A DNA stretch of 23,138 nt. Origin: Gnetum montanum. Lineage: Eukaryota > Streptophyta > Gnetopsida > Gnetales > Gnetaceae. Positions 1-8,681 of this stretch are shown piece by piece. Position 1 is the first letter of the stretch. Each line of letters starts with the position of its first letter. The notes below the pieces were generated by a model that had not been told where the DNA came from, did not search any database, and was given only the letters and a program-made list of their open reading frames with translations. The stretch is taken from positions 1 through 23,138 of the forward strand of contig MNCI01004940.1 in the NCBI GenBank assembly GCA_015680685.1, read 5' to 3'. A program made the position numbers and the translations under genes.

Positions 1-75
1 ATATCGCGTACGCGATATCGTAGGAGAAGACGCGATATCGCGTATCGCGTACGCGATATCGCGGCCTAGTGCAAA
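1..75. repeat. CG-rich palindromic array (GCGATATCGC units)
   Basis: Three exact CGATATCG cores lie at 13-20, 33-40 and 54-61, joined by CGCGTACGCG-type linkers. Bases 1-18 form a perfect 18-bp palindrome and 43-58 a perfect 16-bp one. The array is very CpG-rich inside AT-rich surroundings. It matches the palindromes in the U3 of the LTR at 7703, so it is probably an LTR U3 fragment, cut by the window edge on the left. No R, U5 or primer site follows before the gag, so the junction near 76-91 looks rearranged. Confidence 0.8.
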
Positions 76-91
76 TCGCGTCTCATCACAC

Positions 92-1720
92 ATGTTATCA
101 GGTAGAATCATGTCTTCACATAGGATCAAGACTGCATTACATGATGAAAGCACTCATAGGAGAAATGATAGGATGTATACTAAAGAAAATTGGAGTGAAC
201 AACCTCAAGTAGGGATTTCCTATGCTCATTTAGACCCTTACTACACTCAAAGACTACATTCACCTAAGGCAAACAATCCTAGAAGAGATGGAGTAAGTTC
301 TAAATCAAGGATGGCTTCAAGGCGTAAGACCTCCTCTAAAACTAGACAAGATAAATCAAAGGAACAAAGGGAGAATTATAGAAGCCATGGTGATTCTCCT
401 AGCTCCTCTTCTTCCTCTTCCTCTTCAACATCTAGTTTTGAGAAAGATGAACGTAGGTATAGAGATAGAGCTCCACTATGGGGTCAAGATCAATATAGAA
501 ATCAAACCCAAGCACAAAATCAAAAGACATCAAAATAAGCATAGACAAGATCATCACAATCATATGAATAGAAATATATATTATCATCGTGACGTGTCTA
601 GTACATGTGAACCCTTATTGGTGACTAGGGGCCTAACACAGATTAGGGAGGGAGTTCAAATACCCCAAAAGCATCAAAGGAATAATTGTATCAAATGGAT
701 TGACATGAACAACATTCCTAAATTTAGGAGAGGCTATAATTTTGATCCACAACATCACTTACAAGCCTTCCATGATGCCTATGCCTTGCAAAATATTGAA
801 AATAAGTGGGAAAAGCTTAAGCTCTTCCCTAGGACACTAATAGATGAAGCTAAAAGTTGGTATAGATCATTGGAACCAAGTCCCATCCACTAGTGGTCTA
901 CAATACTAGAATTTTTCAATGAAAACTACCAAAACTATGTGAGAGTGTCCAACCAAAGAAAACAAATACAAGGGTAGAAGCAAGAAAATCATGAACCCTT
1001 GGATGTGGCCTTGGATAGATACTATTCACTACTACATAGATGTCTCAGCCATGATTTCTCTCAAAAAGAGCAACTTTTCCACATCGTAGATGGGCTTCAT
1101 AATGAAATGAGGGAGACCCTTGGGATTTATGCCCCCAAGATTAGTTATACAAACTAAAAGTCCATCAAATACAAAGGTTAATCAAGTGGGTGGAAAAAGA
1201 AGAAGGAGATCTATGTAATCAAGGGAATGTAGAGGAAAAGAATTGGGACACAACTCTTCAAAAGAAAACCATCCATATCTATGATAAGGAAAAAGAAGTA
1301 GCTTTCGATGAGGTGATTTCACAACAAACCTTGCTAATACAAAAGTCTAATGATGAGCTTGAAGTAAAGTTGGATAAGATGTTGGAATGGATAAATGAGA
1401 AAGTTACAACTTGCATAGAAATCACAAAGGAGAGAGTAATGCAAAACAAATCAAGTGACCATAGCAAAAAGAGGAAAAGGAACCAAGAGATAGGTAAAAA
1501 CACTGATTAGTAGAAAGGGAAAATGGCTGTAGAAGAAGAGGCTATGGGCTCAACCACCAAAGAAGATGATGGATGTTACATCTGCATATTTGATCATCTA
1601 AAGGGCTATTGCCCAGTCATGTTACATCTACATGAGTATTGGGATTTTGCATTAAATCCTAAGTTTGTACAAAAGAAAATGCTTAGGAAATTACCTTTCC
1701 CACAAAGTAATTATAGATAG
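92..1720 (+). pseudogene. Gag polyprotein pseudogene of element A
   Basis: This is the structural capsid and nucleocapsid protein of a gypsy-type element, broken by at least two frameshifts (near 535 and near 1150) and several stops. In order: a basic N-terminal region; a Ser-rich tract (about 400-440); the capsid (retrotrans_gag-like) core from about 699 with DMNNIPKF, HHLQAFHDAYALQNIE and AKSWYRSLEP; then HEPLDVA.DRYYSLLHRCL and a HIVDGLHNEMRETLG segment. A charged, coiled-coil-like region (1190-1510) leads to a CX2CX3HX4C zinc knuckle at 1574-1612. Homologous blocks occur in C (8682-10997) and D. The N-terminal module shared by C and D (HPxEYIPNFTFILHQDE) is not seen. The first ATG at 92 is only the left edge of an open frame; the true start is unknown. 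Confidence 0.75.
1574..1612 (+). other. Zinc knuckle CX2CX3HX4C in A gag
   Basis: The codons read C-YI-C-IFD-H-LKGY-C. The spacing CX2CX3HX4C is shorter by one residue than the retroviral CX2CX4HX4C. The same compressed form occurs in C (10491-10529) and D (15437-15475). All four metal ligands survive despite the decay around them. Confidence 0.7.
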
Positions 1721-2860
1721 TTATATAACCAATCATACTATCCTAGTGGGACTTCTTACCAGCCTCAACACTATCATCAATCGTAGTGGCAAAACCCATA
1801 GTTGTGGAGGAGGCCATCATCAAACTAGCACTACACTTATTATTAGCCAAACCCATATGGATATTATGTTCAATAACCTATTTTCTTGATTGTTTCCACT
1901 TCCTCTACCCCAAATCACTACTACCACTTTCCCAAGTGTCATGATCCTATAACATCTGCTATGAGGTCAACACCTCACACCTCTCACCCTCCATCATATC
2001 CTTAATATTCTCTTTCTCACCTCCATCACATGTCACAACTAGTAACATAGGAAGATTTAGCACCACAACATTAGCGAAAGAATGCCACTTGTGCTACAAA
2101 CATACATAGAAATGATAATGCTAGTAGATCTCCACCACACTCTTGAAACCACCCTTTCCCACACATGAGCACAAAACTTGTAGACCTACTAGCAAATCAA
2201 AACCTAGAAAAGGCCAATCTAGTGCAACATCCTTCCTCATAAAAATGATTTCTCCTAATAATATGCAAAAGCCAACACGAATTACCACTCTAACACAAGA
2301 CATAAATTATAAACCTATCATTGTGAAGAGATAGGAAAATCCATGCATCACTAATAGTAAAGGATGCAATTGTGGACCAGAAATTCAAAATATTAACACA
2401 ACCCACAACAAAGCTAAAGAATAAGTGTGTAAGCAAAAACTAGTCTATGTAGTAGCCACTAAACTAGAAGACACTTAGTGGCTTGAAAATGAGAATATAA
2501 AACTATTTCAAAGATGCATGGAAGCAACTAATCCACATATTAGTTCTAGACTTAAGAAAATGGACCAAAAAAAGGACTTAGACATAGATATCTTACACTC
2601 TAATTATACACTAGAAAAGGATGTTAAACATGAAGACTTAGGAATTTAAACAAAAAATCAAGAAGTAGAGGCAAACACATCTAGACCCCCCAAAATGGAA
2701 ATACCTTCAAGTCCAGATGAAGATATGTCTTTGAATGATTCAAATGAGACTATCACCAATGTTAGATGTGCTACCACATAGTTAATTAAATTAGTAATGA
2801 TGATAGATGGGAAATCAATGGTGTATATTGAAGGGATTGTGTGGTTCATGTCCTAAACAT
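1721..2860 (+). pseudogene. Decayed post-gag region of element A, protease core missing
   Basis: Fragments match the Pro/Gln-rich linker after the zinc knuckle in C and D (for example YYPSGTSYQPQ near 1740). Around 2340-2540 there are matches to the region downstream of the protease of D (CASLIVKD, then AVAT/STKLEDTQW-like text and a CMEATNPH-like stretch near 2517). Between them I cannot find the DSG active-site block or the PIIMGRPWL block. Stops and frame changes are dense. The simplest reading is a deletion of the protease core plus general decay. Short open frames on either strand here are not conserved and are not proposed as genes. Confidence 0.5.
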
Positions 2861-3471
2861 GCAGCCATAAGAGTAGTCATGGGGGAGATGCTCCATCTTG
2901 GTCCAAGAACTAATAAGTGCTTTTTACTTTTTTATTTTATAATTCTTGATCTTTTTCTAATTTCTTTCCAACATTTTCCAATTCTTAATATGTTTTCCAT
3001 TTCTTAATATTTTTCTTTTCTTTTCTTTATAATTTTCTCTTTTCCTATGTCATTTTCTTTATGTTTATGAATGTCTTTTAAGTCTTCATTAATAATATTG
3101 ACAAGTCATGATGTAAATGTCAATGCTATATGTTGGGTTTTTGTGCTATGCTATTAAGATGATTGGGTAAGTAATTGTGTAAAGCACTGAGACCACCTCA
3201 TTCATTCCTCTAGTTCTTTGAATAAAAATTCTTTTTCATGGAAAAAATTTGGTTCTTCTTTCATGAAACTAAAATTAATGAATGATCATTGTACGTTGAA
3301 GAAAGAGGGAACAACTAAGCGCGAATGGCAAAGGGTGTGACCTCAAGGGGACTTGTTGGGTTCTCTTTTTAACTTCCTTTATGTGGTTTATGACTCCTCT
3401 TGGAACGTATCATCACTTCTTTGTCGATCAATAATAGGAAGTTAAAAGTCTTTAGATGGTGTGGTTTTCAT

Positions 3472-3540
3472 AAAAAAATAAAAAAAAAATAATAAAAAAA
3501 AAATAAAAAAAATAAAAATAAAAACATAAAAAAAAGGAAA
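3472..3540 (+). repeat. A-rich low-complexity tract
   Basis: This is a run of A with occasional T and a few G/C, about 65 bases. Shorter A/G-rich tracts sit at the same place in C (about 12734-12766) and D (about 20425-20452), just after the TGGTGTGGTTCTC motif. It is therefore a part of the 3' region and not a poly(A) tail. Confidence 0.75.
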
Positions 3541-5031
3541 GAGAATAAAATATAATAATGGGCTATAATCATTGGTTATGGGGCTAGAAAGACACGTTAC
3601 CCATGCTTAAAAGTGATCCTATAAATAAGGCCCTTCCTTCTTCTCTTTTCTTCTCTTTTTGGAGTGATGATTGTTCTTTAAGGTGGTTATAGATTCATGG
3701 TGGTCAGCAAGAAGGAACACATTAATGTAAGGTCATTATTCATGGTATGGACTTGGTTTGAACTTGGACGGATGGGTATGTTGATCATTTTAACCACATT
3801 TTTCATAAGAACTTATTGTGGACATGGTCAAGTACCTTACATCCCAATCTTTGCAATTCCTTCTCATTCCATTATTCACCTCACTACTGCATGCAATTAT
3901 GAGCCTTTTGGTCTGGTGTATTATAGTGCAACATCCCAACCATAGTAGTTGTATGTTGTTTGGAACAAAGACATGATCTACATTTAATTTTAGGGTGCCC
4001 ATAGACATCTATAGAGGTGGTTATGCAAGGGTATTATGGTAGGAGATTACTTTGGGAAGGATCCACTTACATAACTTTAGTTGATCATGGCTTTAAACTA
4101 ACCTTCACATCTTTCAAAACATCAGTGATGGTTTCTCTGAATTTATGCATGATTTTGGGACTACTTCTTATCCATTTCATTAATTTTTCCTACTTTTCTA
4201 TTTCTATATCCATTAATATTTCTTGGCCACCTTCTGAATTAGACCTTTCGTTTCAATTGTTCAAAAACTTGTATGCTTTCGAAGTTACGCTTATTAGTCA
4301 TGGGGGCTTGGGATGTTTGCTTTGAAATTTTTCTAACATCTTATTTTCAAACATCATGGTAACTAGTAGTAATTAATAAAAAAATTGTGAACAACTTGAT
4401 GATTTTAGTTACCTCATAGCCTTTAACATAGTGGGTTATAATCACCTTGTGCTTAAATAAAAACTAAGGGATCCTAAAAGGGTTGATTATTAAGGAAAAA
4501 TTTATCAAAACCAATGTTGATCCTTTGGTGACTATAGGTGATACTAAAAGAAATTCCTAAGGAAGAAGGTTTTTTGGCCAAGGCATGAAAATAAAGCCAA
4601 GAGGGGGATAACGAAGGATACTTCCATGCACAAATCATAGCACATACAAAATAGCAGCTTAAACTTCACATGTTTGCTAGATCCATGGGATGATGAGAAG
4701 AAATTTTAGTCCACCCTTCAAGAATGTTTTGCATAACTAGAGAAACATTGACATAATAATCAAGGTTAAATGTCTACCATTACTAGTGGCAACAAAAAGA
4801 ATAATCTTTAGTAGATTTTTGAAGACCTCTATAAATTTTTTAATCTTCAATGCCTATCCAATCTTTTTATCACTATGTTATTTTGTATGCATCCACTTGA
4901 ATAAAATTTTGTAATGCAGTAGTTAGAGTTAGTCAGTAGTTAGCATCAGTCAATAATCTCGTCATTCCCAATTTTTGCTAAAGGAAGCTCAGTCCTATCT
5001 TATTACTCAAGGATGAGTTTTTACTTAGTTG

Positions 5032-5039
5032 TGGGGGTA
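5032..5039 (+). promoter_or_regulatory. Polypurine tract (PPT) of element A
   Basis: TGGGGGTA directly precedes the TGATG start of the LTR. The same tract lies immediately before the 3' LTRs of C and D. It is the expected primer for plus-strand synthesis. Confidence 0.65.
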
Positions 5040-5399
5040 TGATGAATCATTAGTTGGTTGGCATATCACTAATGCTATATCGCATCTATGATATCATTGA
5101 TGCGATATTGCATCTATTTGACAAAAATTCAAGTTTTGGTCAGCTAAGATATTGAATCTTTGATATTGGATTCGAAGAAGCGATGTCAGATATTTGATAT
5201 TGTCGGATGTGTGTTGGCCTATAAATATAGTGCTTAGGCACATGGTTTGGGTAGAGTTTAGTCAATAGAGTAGCCAAAATCTTGCAGTTTTATTCCATAG
5301 TCTTAGAGAATAGTAGGTAAGTGCCCGTAGTGTGGATCTAAGTTAGTTGTATGACATCTTATTTAAGTGGTAATGTACTTGGACACATTCCATGAATGG
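5040..5399 (+). repeat. 3' LTR of element A, first 360 bp, cut by element D
   Basis: It starts with TGATG right after a purine tract. Its U3 holds decayed GATATCG/GATATTG units (about 5075-5205), followed by a TATA box at 5220-5227 (TATAAATA) and an R-like stretch that aligns with the LTRs of D and C (GTGCCCGTAGTGTGG against GTGCCTACAGTAGG). The similarity stops at CATGAATGG, where the matching position in D reads TGTATGG followed by the poly(A) signal. From 5400 a new LTR begins. Confidence 0.7.
5220..5227 (+). promoter_or_regulatory. TATA box of A LTR
   Basis: TATAAATA inside GCCTATAAATATAGTGC. The same motif is at matching places in the other LTRs (5616, 7851, 14079). Confidence 0.6.
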
Positions 5400-5404
5400 T
5401 GATG

Positions 5405-5605
5405 AGAGTGGTTACTTTAGCAGTTTATTCTACTTATTAAAGGAGTTACTCTAGCAGTTTATTCTAATTATTAGAGTAGTTACTCTAGTGGTTTATTCTA
5501 ATTATTAGAGCAGTTACTCTAGTGGTTTATTCTAATTATTAGAGTAGTTACTCTAGCAGTTAATTCTAATTATTAGAGTGGTTACTCTAATTATTAGAGT
5601 ATTTT
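5405..5605 (+). repeat. 34-bp tandem repeats in U3 of D
   Basis: About six units with an exact 34-base period: the TTCTAA phase points fall at 5428, 5462, 5496, 5530 and 5564. Each unit contains two inverted repeats: CTAAT-T-ATTAG and AGAGTA-GT-TACTCT. The right LTR has the same period (21790, 21824, 21858, 21892). The location upstream of the TATA box suggests an enhancer-like array, which is inference. Confidence 0.88.
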
Positions 5606-5615
5606 CTCCCAAACC

Positions 5616-5623
5616 TATAAATA
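5616..5623 (+). promoter_or_regulatory. TATA box of D 5' LTR
   Basis: TATAAATA directly downstream of the 34-bp array, at the same place as in the other LTRs. Transcription would begin a few tens of bases downstream. Confidence 0.65.
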
Positions 5624-5791
5624 TAGTGCCCAAGTGCACAATTAGAAAGGAAGTCTTTTAGCAATTAAGTAGCAAAACTCTTGTAGTCTATTTGAAAGTT
5701 AGAGTACTTTCCAAGTGCCTACAGTAGGAGGTCTAAGTGTGGACAGATCTTTATTCAAGCATTGTGTACTTGACCAGACCTTGTGTATGGT

Positions 5792-5797
5792 AATAAA
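5792..5797 (+). promoter_or_regulatory. Poly(A) signal in D 5' LTR
   Basis: AATAAA within GGTAATAAAGATGAGCT. The same AATAAAGA context occurs in both C LTRs (8027 and 14256), so it marks the end of R. Confidence 0.6.
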
Positions 5798-6383
5798 GAT
5801 GAGCTCTTCGATTCATCTTTACAGCACTTGAGATTTGTTTTCTTACACATTCCTTTTATTTTATTTTCTTATGCATTTATTTTATTTTATTTTATTTTAT
5901 GCACTTTACATTTTTGTTATTAGCACAACAATTCATTTTGATCAATTAAGAAAATCATTAAATTACACAAGCATGACCACTTTGAGCATGTGTGTAATGC
6001 TTGGTAACCCAGTAATGATTAGCATTTGGTAATCGTAGCAATGTTGCACTGGTTTAGGATGTGTATGGAAAGTGGAAATGAATGCTTGTGTTAGGATTAG
6101 TTACAACTTAGTTAATGAGTAGTAAAGTTAAATTAGTCACCTAGTTATCTCTCTCTTTCCCTACTAGCATAGGACATAAAAACATAAAAGCTATAAAAAT
6201 CATATGCCTCAAGCTTCCTTAACCATACAATCATGGAATACAAGCTTGGAAAGATAACGATCAACCAACCCATCCTTGTTCCACAAGGGTGCATAAGCAC
6301 TTAGTCCTTGGAATTCAACTAGATTGTGTGTGAAATGCTCGTATTCATATGGTTGAGTGTAGGGGTACCTCATTACTCATCAT

Positions 6384-6402
6384 TGGAATAGTTTCCAGGG
6401 AC
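6384..6402 (+). promoter_or_regulatory. Degenerate primer-binding site of D (tRNA-Asp type)
   Basis: It sits two bases from the LTR end. By hand it matches 13 of 19 bases of TGGCGCCGTTGCCGGGGAC, the complement of the 3' end of plant tRNA-Asp as I know it. The copy in C is much better preserved and fixes the assignment. The untranslated leader 6403-6518 shows nothing else. Confidence 0.55.
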
Positions 6403-6518
6403 TTAGTTGTTTGTGCACTAATTAGAACTTAGGAAATCATTTACATCATTGGAACGAACCCTTAGGATTGATTGAGAAAATAATAAACAAGAATACATTG
6501 TACACTAAACAAACAAGT

Positions 6519-7702
6519 ATGTCTCCTTCTTCATATGAAAGTGCCTCACTGCCTAGGTCTAAAACAGAAAATAATCAGCAGTGTAATACACATGACGTTG
6601 ATCTACTAGTCCCTCAACAAGTTTGAGTGGTATATATCCATCCTAATGAGTATATACCAAACTTTACCTTTATCCTCCATCAAGATGAAAAATTGCGTTG
6701 GCGAGACTTAGAGGGTAACATAGTGTTACCTCTTGATCATTTAGTCCCAAGCATGCTTCTTCATTCTCTCACATGAATTGGCATGCCACACTTACATGTA
6801 GAATAATTTGTGCAAGACCATGACTCAAGAGAATACCATCCCATGAAGGCACAATGTTAAAGGGACTTGCAACAGGAGGGACATCATAAGTATTTTAAGG
6901 GTAAGTGATCTTAGGATGTCCCACATGTCTTAAATGAAAATGAGGGTGGTGAACCTACCTCAGGCAGTCATCCAAATAACGATGTTCCTCCCCTTGACTT
7001 TGGCCAAGGGGTTGTATATCAGAACCTTCATTCCACTATTCATAACCTAGGTTCTGATACCCATGGGCACAAAAGGTCCAAAAAAGGGACATAGACACAT
7101 GATAAAGGTGGACATTTTGATCATAATCACGATCGATGCCATGACTATCGAAGAGAAGGGAGAAAACACCATCATGATGATGGTTCTCCTTCTTCTTCAC
7201 CTTCATCATCTCCTTCATCCTCTCCTTCAGTATCTGGACATACTAATAAGGAAAAAGACCATGGGGATAAAGGTAGGCAAAGTGGAAGCCATAGAAAAAA
7301 CAACCAAGAAAGGGAATAAGGGCACTCTAGAGAGCCATGACATAGAAGAAGGGAGAGTAGGAAACAACGTAGGCATCATAGACACCATGGACAAGACAAT
7401 CACGATGAACCCGTCCTCGCTACTCGAAGTATGTTGGACATAACTAAGGTTGTTAAAATTTCAACAAGGCACCAGAAAGATAGTAGGATCAGGAGATTAG
7501 ATATGAACAATATCCCACGATTTGAAGGGGGATACAACGCTAATCCTCAAAATCATTTACAAGCATTCCATGATGTGTGCGCCTTACAGAACATAGAGAA
7601 TGAATGGAAAAATCTTAAGTTATTTCTATGGACATTAGTTAAAGAAGTGGAAAGCTGGTACTAGTCTTTAGAACTGGAATCCATTTGTAGGTGAAGTACT
7701 AT
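6519..7702 (+). pseudogene. Gag of element D, N-terminal part (split by element C)
   Basis: From an ATG at 6519 the frame gives a module shared with C: HPNEYIPNFTFILHQDE, LRWRDLEGNI and LPLDHLV. Then come a His/Asp-rich stretch with Ser/Pro runs (about 7180-7235) and the start of the capsid core: MNNIPRFEGGYN, HLQAFHDVCALQNIENEW and the VESWY block, which ends in a TAG at 7662. Stops are scattered through it; the TGA at 7692 stands where C has TGG. The gene is cut after ACTAT at 7702 and resumes at 14783-14788 in the same frame once C is subtracted. An overlapping open frame at 7063-7443 is a shadow. Confidence 0.8.
7698..7702. repeat. Target-site duplication, left copy (ACTAT)
   Basis: ACTAT immediately before the TGATG start of C. 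The identical five bases follow its last CA at 14783-14787. Five bases is the usual size for gypsy integrases. Confidence 0.93.
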
Positions 7703-7709
7703 TGATGGG

Positions 7710-7843
7710 ATGCGATATCGCATGGGCCGCAATATCGCGTACATGATATCGCGACCATCATGATATCGCATCCCTCACACTATCGTGACTGTCACGATAT
7801 CATGACCATCATGATATCACGTACGCAATATCGCAGTGCATCG
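7710..7843. repeat. Palindromic GATATCG array in U3 of C 5' LTR
   Basis: About eight variants of GCGATATCGC (for example ATGATATCGC, GCAATATCGC, ACGATATCATG) are spaced every 12-20 bases, ending just before the TATA box. Most variants differ from the palindrome by C-to-T or G-to-A changes at CpG. The 3' LTR has only two units. Confidence 0.85.
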
Positions 7844-7850
7844 TCATATC

Positions 7851-7858
7851 TATAAATA
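7851..7858 (+). promoter_or_regulatory. TATA box of C 5' LTR
   Basis: TATAAATA directly after the palindromic array, within CTATAAATAAGAGG. It is conserved in the 3' LTR at 14079-14086. Confidence 0.68.
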
Positions 7859-8026
7859 AGAGGTGGCTCTCCCTTGTTTTCTCATCCTAGGCTAGATAGT
7901 AGGGAAACTCTGGCATTTTGATCACTCCAGAGATAGAATATTTTCCATGTGCCCATAGTAGGAGTCCCAAAGTGAATGGATCTTTATTCAACAAACATTG
8001 TACCTGAAAACAAGTTTGTGTACGAC

Positions 8027-8032
8027 AATAAA
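8027..8032 (+). promoter_or_regulatory. Poly(A) signal in C 5' LTR
   Basis: AATAAA within GACAATAAAGACAAGC, about 175 bases after the TATA box. The same signal is at 14256-14261 in the other LTR. Confidence 0.62.
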
Positions 8033-8541
8033 GACAAGCTTTTTAGATAAACCTTGCAGTGCATGGAATAGGCTAATTAGGATTTTCTTTACTGTTATTT
8101 ATTATTCATTATCTACTGCTTTCTCTCTCAACCCTTCTCTCCTAGTTATGTGCACGTGCATTACGCGTGGTGATCCCAACAACGATTAGCATTTGGTAGC
8201 CATGGTTGCATTGGTTCAGGGTGTGTACAGTAAGTGGGAATGAATGCTGACGCTAGGTTAATTTAGACTTAGTTCATTAGTTAAAGTTAGTAATTAGCCT
8301 TCTCAACCCTTCAACTTGTTAGCATAGGAGAAAGAAACATAAAAAGCATAAAAATCATATACCTCAGACTTACTTAATCATACACCATTACAACTACAAG
8401 TAAGTCTGGGAAGACAACGAATGCTTAACCCTAAGTGTTCCATGAGGCATGTAGGCACGTAGTCTGTGGAGTTTGACCGGATCGCGCGTGCTACGCTCAT
8501 ATTCGTATGGTTGAGTGTAGGGGTATCTCACCACTCATCAT

Positions 8542-8560
8542 TGGCGCCATTGCTGGGGAC
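8542..8560 (+). promoter_or_regulatory. Primer-binding site of C (tRNA-Asp)
   Basis: TGGCGCCATTGCTGGGGAC begins two bases after the LTR. It matches 17 of 19 bases of the plant tRNA-Asp complement. The two mismatches (G to A and C to T) both lie at CpG sites of the expected sequence, as methyl-cytosine decay would give. The leader 8561-8681 shows nothing else. Confidence 0.82.
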
Positions 8561-8681
8561 TAAGTGTTTGTGCGCTGAATAGAACATAGGAAATTACTCA
8601 CATCGTTGGGAGCCTAAACAAACCTTTAGGTTAATTAATTAAAGAAAAATTTATATAACGGTAATTAGCACACCGATAAAA

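Larger units (their letters stand above)
2861..5039 (+). other. Non-coding 3' region of element A
   Basis: This is about 2.2 kb between the last coding remnant and the 3' LTR. It opens with AGTCATGGGGGAGATG (2875-2890), continues with a T-rich block (about 2920-3060), an A-rich tract, a TCTTTAGATGGTGTGGTTTTC motif shared with C and D (about 3450-3470), a second TCATGGGGG motif (4297-4305), and the terminal purine tract. Open frames at 3697-3945 and 4017-4325 are not kept in the homologous regions of C or D, so no gene is called. Confidence 0.65.
1..5399 (+). mobile_element. Element A: decayed gag-only Ty3/gypsy-like element, 3' part
   Basis: This stretch is the oldest of three related LTR elements. 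In order it holds a palindromic U3-like fragment, a frameshifted gag, a decayed post-gag stretch with no visible protease core, a non-coding 3' region, a purine tract, and a 3' LTR that is interrupted at 5399 by the LTR of element D. The gag and the 3' region align by eye with those of D and C. RT, RNase H and integrase are absent, as in C. Its left end lies outside the window or has been rearranged. Confidence 0.7.
5400..6382 (+). repeat. 5' LTR of element D (983 bp)
   Basis: It begins TGATGAG and ends CTCATCA, a perfect 7-bp terminal inverted repeat. The start matches the 3' LTR at 21762. U3 is a 34-bp tandem array; then come a TATA box (5616), the R region, a poly(A) signal (5792) and a U5 that aligns with the LTRs of C (for example TTGAGTGTAGGGGTA before the end). 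The primer site follows directly. Confidence 0.88.
7703..8540 (+). repeat. 5' LTR of element C (838 bp)
   Basis: TGATGGG...CTCATCA ends. U3 is a long run of GATATCG-type palindromes, then TATA (7851), R with the poly(A) signal (8027), and U5. Compared with the 3' LTR it has about 80 bp more in the palindromic array, and lacks about 20 bp near 8145-8150 (the segment CTCAGTACGACCACTTCG is present at 14382-14399). Confidence 0.92.

Noticed and set aside
3472-3540. Poly(A) tail of a retroposed transcript
   Set aside because: Shorter A-rich tracts occur at the same position in C and D, so it belongs to the element 3' region.
4017-4325. 102-codon open frame in the A 3' region, with hydrophobic stretches
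   Set aside because: The homologous stretches in C and D do not keep the frame, and the hydrophobic look comes from T-rich sequence.
5405-5605. CRISPR-like array
   Set aside because: The 34-bp units are contiguous with no unique spacers, and lie within an LTR U3 of a plant element.
7063-7443. Open frame of 126 codons overlapping D gag
   Set aside because: It is offset from the gag frame and reads the His/Ser-rich region as Met/Ile/Leu text. The true gag frame runs across it.
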